Origin: Delphinus delphis
Lineage: Eukaryota; Chordata; Mammalia; Artiodactyla; Delphinidae
DNA: 64,000 nucleotides
Reading direction: 5' to 3'
Assembly: GCF_949987515.2 (NCBI RefSeq)
Contig: NC_082694.2
Location: forward strand, 73,406,080-73,470,079
In this document: positions 58,281-64,000 of the stretch, piece by piece
Layout of the letters: every line of letters begins with the position of its first letter
How positions within the stretch are numbered: position 1 is the stretch's first letter
Notes under the pieces: generated by a model
What the model saw: the letters and a program-made list of their open reading frames with translations, nothing else
Database searches by the model: none
Told to the model about the DNA's origin: nothing
Program-made: the position numbers and the translations under genes

Positions 58281-58587
58281 TAGACCACAGAACTCTTTGG
58301 CTGCAAATCCAAGATGAATGTCAGGATAGAGTCCATGTGTTTTTCTTTGCTTCTTCTTGCAACTTGGTTGAAGAAGAGTGCACCCATTGTCACGGTGAGG
58401 TTCACTGATGTTATGATGAAGCGTTGATGACTAAATGCAGAGATAAATGCTTTTCAAGCTACCAAAAGACAGAAGGATTGAAATATTCCAGATCACATAT
58501 TTTTCCAGCAAAGACACCACACCGTGAGCCTTTGTGGTGGTGATTCTGGCCCCTTGGTTGGATACGTCTGGCCACCTGTGCTCTAGG

Positions 58588-58871
58588 GCAGGGCTACTCA
58601 AACTATCTAACATGAAGAACTCTTTAAATGTCCATTCCTTTATGCACTGATAAAATTATAACAAATTGCAGGGCACTACTTAAAATGATAACTAGTAAAA
58701 TAAAGTGTAAAATGTAAGCCCAATATTTTAATAATTATTAGACTCAACAGACATTGAAATTACTTTGTCAAACTGCTATAGAAATTTCTAAACATTTACT
58801 CTCGCTTTCTGTGTTTATTGAATCACAAACTGACATCTTTGCACAGACCACATTTTGAGTAGTCCTGCTCT
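58588..58871. mobile_element. hAT-type DNA transposon
   Basis: The left end 'gcagggctactcaaacta' and right end 'cattttgagtagtcctgc' are imperfect inverted repeats about 280 bp apart, the structure of a non-autonomous hAT element. The interior is AT-rich and non-coding. Confidence 0.7.
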
Positions 58872-58916
58872 GAAGCATAATGAGTTTTATATCCTCATCT
58901 TTTTTCCATGCTTTAG

Positions 58917-59146
58917 ACCAGGAATTGGCAGACTTTCTCTGACAAGGTCCAGAGAGTAAATAGTGTTGGTTCTGCAGGCCATACGGTCTCTGTCGCTACT
59001 ACTCAACTCTGCAAATGTAGCGGGAAAGCGTCCATGGACAGTATGTCAGCCATGAGCATGGCTGTGTTCCAATAAAACTTCATTTACAAAAGAAGGCTAC
59101 AGGTCAAATTTGGCCTGTGGGCAGTAGTTTGCTGGTCCCTGTTTTA
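58917..59146 (+). mobile_element. hAT-type DNA transposon (same family as 3,124-3,241)
   Basis: Starts 'gaccaggaattggcagact' and ends 'gtagtttgctggtccctg', imperfect inverted ends. Interior phrases 'tgcaggccatacggtctctg', 'gtgttccaataaaacttcat' and 'tcaaatttggcctgtgggc' match a very common mammalian hAT-Charlie MITE. Confidence 0.88.
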
Positions 59147-60460
59147 GATAGCCTGAGTTATAGTTCCACGTGTCCTAAATATTTTATTTGTGTTTTCAAA
59201 AGGTTTTTATAATAGCCGTCTCCAAAAGGTTTTTTTACAGCGGTCTCCATATACTTTAAACACATGTTGTGCTTTGGTTTTCTCACCTTTTGGAAATGCT
59301 ACCAATAAAAAGAAGTTCTAATATTTTAAGGATTAAAATATTCTGGGGGATAAAAGCCATCATAGCCAAGAAGCAGAGAAAGTACCTCAGATCAGAATCT
59401 GCATAGATATACAGCCTTTCTTTCCTAAGGCAATGGGGAATTTTCAGTACTAGCTGGAGAGGGGGTGGGATGGTGCCTGATTCTTCCTTGCAGACTCAGC
59501 TCAAATATCACAACCTCTTTCATTCTGGCTCTTCAGAATATTTCTAAGTGGAACATTCTGTTAGAAGGATTGTGGTCTGAGACTTTCCCATTTCCCTGAG
59601 AAAGTGTCAACTGTTAACCTCCGCCACAAGCTCCTACCACTTATCAAACTGAAAAGGGTTGTATGTTCATATATCCCTTTATCCTCCTAGACTGCGAACT
59701 CTTCAGGACAGATTAAAATCTCTTCAAAGTTTCTTTGTTATTTACGATGCCTAGTACAGAACTGGAAACACAGAGTGAGATTATATAGATACACATCTGT
59801 GTGTGTGTGTGTGTGTGTATGTGTATCTATAATACACAGACAAGAACAACCTGAACTGAATGACCACCAAGATAGTTGCAAAACACACCTAAGACTATAT
59901 ACACTGAAGTGTTTGTAATCTATGAATAATTATGCAAATGAGCTATTATTAGTACTTGTGGGAAGAAGATGGGTTAAGATGAAATTAAAAACAAAAATAA
60001 AATTAAAAGATGTGCACTGGAAAAATTGTGATACTAATTATATAAGTACTATGGAGGCCAGAGTATAGGACTGAGGCCACAAAGTAAGTGCTGATCACGC
60101 TTATTGCCTAAATGAAGAATGCCAAATTTGAAATGAGGTATTGAATTTTATTTCAGAAAGCTCTCCTCTCTTTCCTAGTCACCCCCTACAACCCCCTACC
60201 ACCCAGGTAACTTGGCTTTACCTCCTGCTATAAATATCCTGTTCTCTGAATGGATTTGTCTCTTTGCTCAAGCAGCAGCTTCACAGGGTCCTCCTATGAA
60301 TCCAGCAGGGACTCTGGCCAGTCAGCCTCTAGGAAGATTGGAAGATTTGGGGAAGATTGGTATGTTTGTAGAAACCAACCCAGTCCCAGGTGAATATGCC
60401 TTTGCCTCTGTTTGATGCACAGTTGTTGCCTCACTCCATTCCCGGTATGGGAAATGCAAC
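59147..60460. other. Gene-free DNA
   Basis: No gene. A local duplication based on 'aaaaggttttt' with 'gtctcca' lies at 59,200-59,250. A (GT)11 tract is at 59,798-59,820. Confidence 0.5.
59798..59820. repeat. (GT)n microsatellite
   Basis: About 11 pure TG units followed by a degenerate 'atgtgtat'. Confidence 0.95.
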
Positions 60461-60468
60461 CAGTTGAG

Positions 60469-60677
60469 GTTTTTTTGTTTTTGTTTTTGGTATGCGGGCC
60501 TCTCACTGCTGTGGCCTCTCCCGTTGCGGAGCACAGGCTCCGGATGCGCAGGCTCAGCGGCCATGGCTCACGGGCCCAGCCACTCTGCGGCATGTGGGAT
60601 CTTCCCGGACCGGGGCACGAACCCACGTCCCCTGCTTCGGCAGGCGGACTCCCAACCACTGTGCCACCAGGGAAGCC
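60469..60677 (-). mobile_element. CHR-type tRNA-derived SINE
   Basis: Minus-strand copy. An 8-bp duplication 'cagttgag' (60,461-60,468 and 60,678-60,685) flanks it; the exact edge is ambiguous by one or two C. The tail is T-rich and interrupted by G. The six overlapping frames seen here are by-products. Confidence 0.95.
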
Positions 60678-60685
60678 CAGTTGAG

Positions 60686-62774
60686 TTTTTTTAAGAGACT
60701 TTTTGAAGCTTTTTGATACTTCCATCTATGCAGCATTGTTCATTTCCAAGTACATGTTGGCTGACGTCCTGTGATTAATCCTTACTGTCTCCCCAAAGGG
60801 TGAATGAGTGGGTGGGGACTGGTCTGTCAGTGCTGCCACAGACACAGCTAATGAACACAACCGTCACCTTGTACTGTGGTGTGGAACCTGTGGACTGCTT
60901 TTGGGACTGTGGTTACTCTATCTCAGCTCCCCAAACTACCTGAACGCTAGCACCTGTGTACCCTTAGGGAGGCTTGGTATTTATTTAGTCTCACATTGTT
61001 GCCCTGGGACTGAGTCAAGGTCAGCTCACCTCTCACAAAGGATCTCTACCTCAGCTTTCTGGGATTTTCCTTAGGAGAAGAGTGGTAAAATAGGATGCTG
61101 AGAAAACGAATCTCAGGAAATAGTACAGACATTATCAGATTGGTTAGACAATATCCCTTCTTGGAACTCCTGGGATTTCTTGGTGATAGGTGGCTTTGGA
61201 GGCAATAAGTGAGGTATAGCCACAAAAATCTCAATTTTTCTCATTGTACATGTTAGAATAGGCTATTTTGGATACTGAAAAATTCCGTGGTTTATACATT
61301 ATTATCATCATTATTATTATTAATTTTATTTATTTATTACTTATATACCAGGCATATCATTAAGAAGAGGTACTTATACATATGTATAAATTGGTGATTT
61401 TGTTGTCCCCAGGGACTTTTTGCTTTAGAAACTGAGGTTTGCAGTGTGGAGGGAGAGGGCATTTCAGACAGTCTGAGAAGTTGAGAGCTGAGGAGGAGTA
61501 GCTGATAATCATTCTGTTCTTCTGGGAGGTGTGAAGTCTAGAAGGAAAAGAAAGATCAAGGGTGGGCTGAATCTGAGAAGAGAACAGAGGGGCTGTGGTT
61601 ACGCCTGCTGGAGGCATGGGCAGAAAGAAATGAAAAACTGTTCCTGCTCTGCTTCCCCTTTAAACAGAGAACATGCACACCAGGGCTGGTTGTGGGTTGG
61701 GGCAGATGAGGGGCTTAGGAGCAAAAGGCTGGCAGTGTCTTCCTCGGAAGAAGAGGAGGCCAGCCCATGGGCCTCACTTCCTCGGAACCCACAGTCTGGC
61801 CTCTGCTCTGCGTGTTGGCCTGCGGAAGGGAAAGCTCACCAGGAAAGAGAGCTATGAAGAGTCTGCAAGCATTGCTGACAGTATGTCCCATCCTTGAATG
61901 ATTCCTGATTTGGAAAGACTTATTCCTTTCAATACTTTATTATAGATAATACTTTTTTCACTTGCGGAGTCTGTTGTGATGTAATACAGCCCTGCATCAA
62001 AAGTCTGTGGTCTCAAGAAAAAGGGTGTATAACCCTCTTTATATGTTGCTGGGTTTGGTTTGTTGGTATTCTCCTGAGTGTGTTTGCATCTCTGTTCTTA
62101 AGAGATATTGGTCTGTGTTTGTTTTCTTATGGTGTCTCTGTTTTTTGGTATCGGGTAATAGTGGCCTAAGGTTAAACTTTCTAAACAGATTTTTTATTTC
62201 AGTTTTGCCATCACACCATGTGATACTTAAGCTCCTGGGATCTGACACCCAGTTGCCTTCACCTAACATCAGCCTGGGGACGTTAGCAAGTGACTTCACA
62301 TTTGCAGGCTCAATTCTCCTACTTGCAAAATCAGAATGATGACTATATCTGCTTCTTCCAGTAGAATCTAGGAAGGACAAGATTATGATTTGCTATCCTA
62401 GCATCCACAGGTATTAGCTATCATTATTACTGGTCCTTCTTTAAGGTCAGTTTTCAAAATACCAACAAGCACTGAAATCAGCAAATATTTATTTATTTAC
62501 CACCTCATATGCAAATTTCTGAGTTTTTCCCCATTTTATTAACAGAGGGATCTAAGATAGACTCTATTAACCTATAGCCTATCCTTTCAAGTTTCAGCCA
62601 AACTCCAGTTTTTTTATGGTTCAATCGAGCACATGTTATAGGAGAAATATCAAAATATCCTAATATACATAAATATATATTCATTAATGGGTTATGAAAT
62701 TAGTTTATAAGTGGTTACTAAGAAATTTCTTAATAACAAAGAAAAAAGAGGAGAGAAGATTTTAGTGTACATAA
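60686..62774. other. Gene-free DNA
   Basis: No gene. An (ATT)n patch lies at 61,295-61,340. A 108-codon plus-strand frame at 61,531-61,857 is basic and Ser/Glu-rich with no recognisable domain; I treat it as chance. Confidence 0.5.
61295..61340. repeat. (ATT)n-rich patch
   Basis: Imperfect ATT/ATTT repeats over about 45 bp. No adjoining SINE is recognised. Confidence 0.8.
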
Positions 62775-62955
62775 AAAAGAGACCAGAAACATCAGCATCA
62801 CTGTGAACTTGTTAGAAAGGCAGGTTCTTGGGTACCACAGACCCACTGAATCAGAAACACTTGGAGTGGAGCTCAGGAATCCATGCTTTAACAAGTCATC
62901 CAGGTGACTCTGATGCAGGCTGAAGAGGCTGAAGTTTGAGAACGACTAACAGAGT
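62775..62955 (+). mobile_element. MER5A-type hAT DNA transposon
   Basis: Phrases 'catcagcatcactgtgaact', 'tgttagaaaggcaggttct', 'cactgaatcagaaacacttg', 'atgctttaacaagtcatcc' and the terminal 'gaagtttgagaacgact' match a MER5-type element over its 3' part. Confidence 0.88.
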
Positions 62956-63135
62956 TTGGAGATCAGGGCTGTCAGTTAAAATCTTGGACCACTTCTTTAG
63001 TGCTGTTGTGAATTTAGGCAGATTATTCACACTCAACAAAGCCTGTATCTCAGGGTTGTTGAGAGAATTTAAATGAGATAATGCATATGTAAATACTGAA
63101 ACAACTGAAAGTTGCAAAAAACTCTAAGCAGATAT
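62956..63135 (+). mobile_element. MIR SINE relic
   Basis: Forward order 'gaatttaggcagattattca', 'ctcagggttgttgagagaat' and 'ttaaatgagataatgcatat' fits the MIR 3' half, directly after the hAT element. Confidence 0.7.
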
Positions 63136-63199
63136 GTTTATGGGAGAGACACTCCAGAGCAGCCATGCAAGTCTCTTCAGGCGACAAAAGCAATATTCC

Positions 63200-63475
63200 A
63201 TGGATGCGTTCATATTTCTCAGCCTCCCTCACCGTTAACTTGAGGCCTGGTAACTGGTTGCTAGTTCCGGTGGGTGGATGGCCTGTGAGTGGGAGTGGTG
63301 TGTGTCGCTACCAGCCAGAGGCAGTTACAACCAGGGTGCTTCCTCCATTCTTTTGTTCTCCTGCCATGAAGCATACTTCCTGTCCTACTGGACCCCTTGA
63401 TCCAGAAATAAGTCTTTGTTGTGTTCAGCCACTGAGATTTCAGGAGTGATGTGTTGTGGCAGCTAGCATAAATTA
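63200..63475 (+). mobile_element. Unassigned ancient repeat, 3' part
   Basis: 'ctcagcctccctcaccgtta', 'tgccatgaagcatacttcc', 'ttgatccagaaataagtctt' and 'cagccactgagatttcagg' resemble a widespread mammalian repeat with an LTR-like end. Family not identified. Confidence 0.45.
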
Positions 63476-64000
63476 TCTGGGTCAGCAATATAGGAGGAAA
63501 AGCGATGAGAAAGAGAGTAAGATTGACAGTGAGATGTCAGATGGGGGAGAAGCTGGCTCAAAGAAAGAGATATTATCTCTTGATGAGAGGAAACAGATAC
63601 TGGACCAAGTCTTTACCTCCATAAGTCCTGGGAAGAAGACAGAGATCTCTAAAAGACTTAATACCAAAGGAAGGATAGGTAATTTTCTAGAAAATTGTTG
63701 TCTACTCAATGCCTGTGAAGGTGATGAATTCAGATAGGTGTTCTCATTCTTTGGTGTAAAGTGGGAAGGGGATGGGATGGCTTGGGCCTGCTTCCCATAA
63801 AAACTACGGATTCTATATGTTAAAAGCAGACCCTATGCCAGGTCTCCTAATGGTTTTCTTGCCTTTATTTATATACTACCAACCCATTCTTTAAAATGCA
63901 TTTCTTTTCTTTTGCACCAAAAACTAGCCAGAAAACCACTGATGATCTGTTCACTTTCCTTTCTTCCCTTCAAGTTCAACATCTTGACATTTTTCTGAAT
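63476..64000. other. Gene-free DNA to the window edge
   Basis: No gene recognised. A plus-strand 93-codon frame at 63,456-63,737 begins inside the old repeat and encodes a hydrophilic Lys/Glu-rich chain with no known motif, so it is probably chance. Confidence 0.45.

Noticed and set aside
61531..61857. 108-codon basic frame
   Set aside because: No domain, no splice or start context that I can support, and no similarity to a known protein.
63456..63737. 93-codon Lys/Glu-rich frame near the window end
   Set aside because: Begins inside an old repeat and lacks a known motif. Could only be revived by a transcript or conservation.

Overview
The window looks like mammalian, almost certainly cetacean, non-coding genomic DNA. 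Eight nearly identical copies of a ~200-bp tRNA-derived SINE of the whale/dolphin CHR type are scattered through it on both strands. It also has L1 of the cetartiodactyl type and the usual old placental repeats (MIR, L2, MER5-type hAT, Tigger, MaLR/MLT1 LTRs). I recognise no ruminant BovB or Bov-tA. Naming of old repeat families rests on my recall of consensus sequences, not a database search. I found no protein-coding exon, tRNA, rRNA or other cellular gene. Every open frame I could explain lies in a transposon or a simple repeat, and the remaining ones look like chance.

Layout. 1-10 kb: AT-rich single-copy DNA with MIR and hAT relics, an L2 split by an MLT1 LTR that carries a (GT)27 tract, and several repeat-free blocks that could be conserved regulatory DNA. 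10-17.7 kb: old L1M remnants on both strands, one MaLR LTR and one SINE. 17.7-23.1 kb: the largest element, a 5.35-kb L1 on the minus strand with 5' UTR, an ORF1 broken by only two stops, and a decayed ORF2. 23-34 kb: mostly gene-free, with L2, MER5A, MIR and L1M relics. 34-43.6 kb: two Tigger elements and one MLT1 LTR, each interrupted by a SINE with clear target-site duplications. 43.9-46.6 kb: an L1 whose 5' half is inverted, the signature of twin priming. 46.6-55.3 kb: further relics, a long SINE, a compound tetranucleotide repeat and an L1 3' fragment. 55,627-57,013: a minisatellite of 19 copies of a 73-bp unit. 57-64 kb: a repeat-free block, two hAT elements, a CA repeat, one SINE and an old repeat cluster.

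No genes work together here. What can be read is insertion history: MIR, L2 and L1M first; then hAT, Tigger and MaLR; then cetartiodactyl L1; then the CHR SINEs, which sit inside the older elements. The most distinctive structure is the 73-bp minisatellite. Its copies differ at only four positions and form a recurring order of five variant types, which suggests recent block duplication and probable length polymorphism. I see no evidence for a new biological system.
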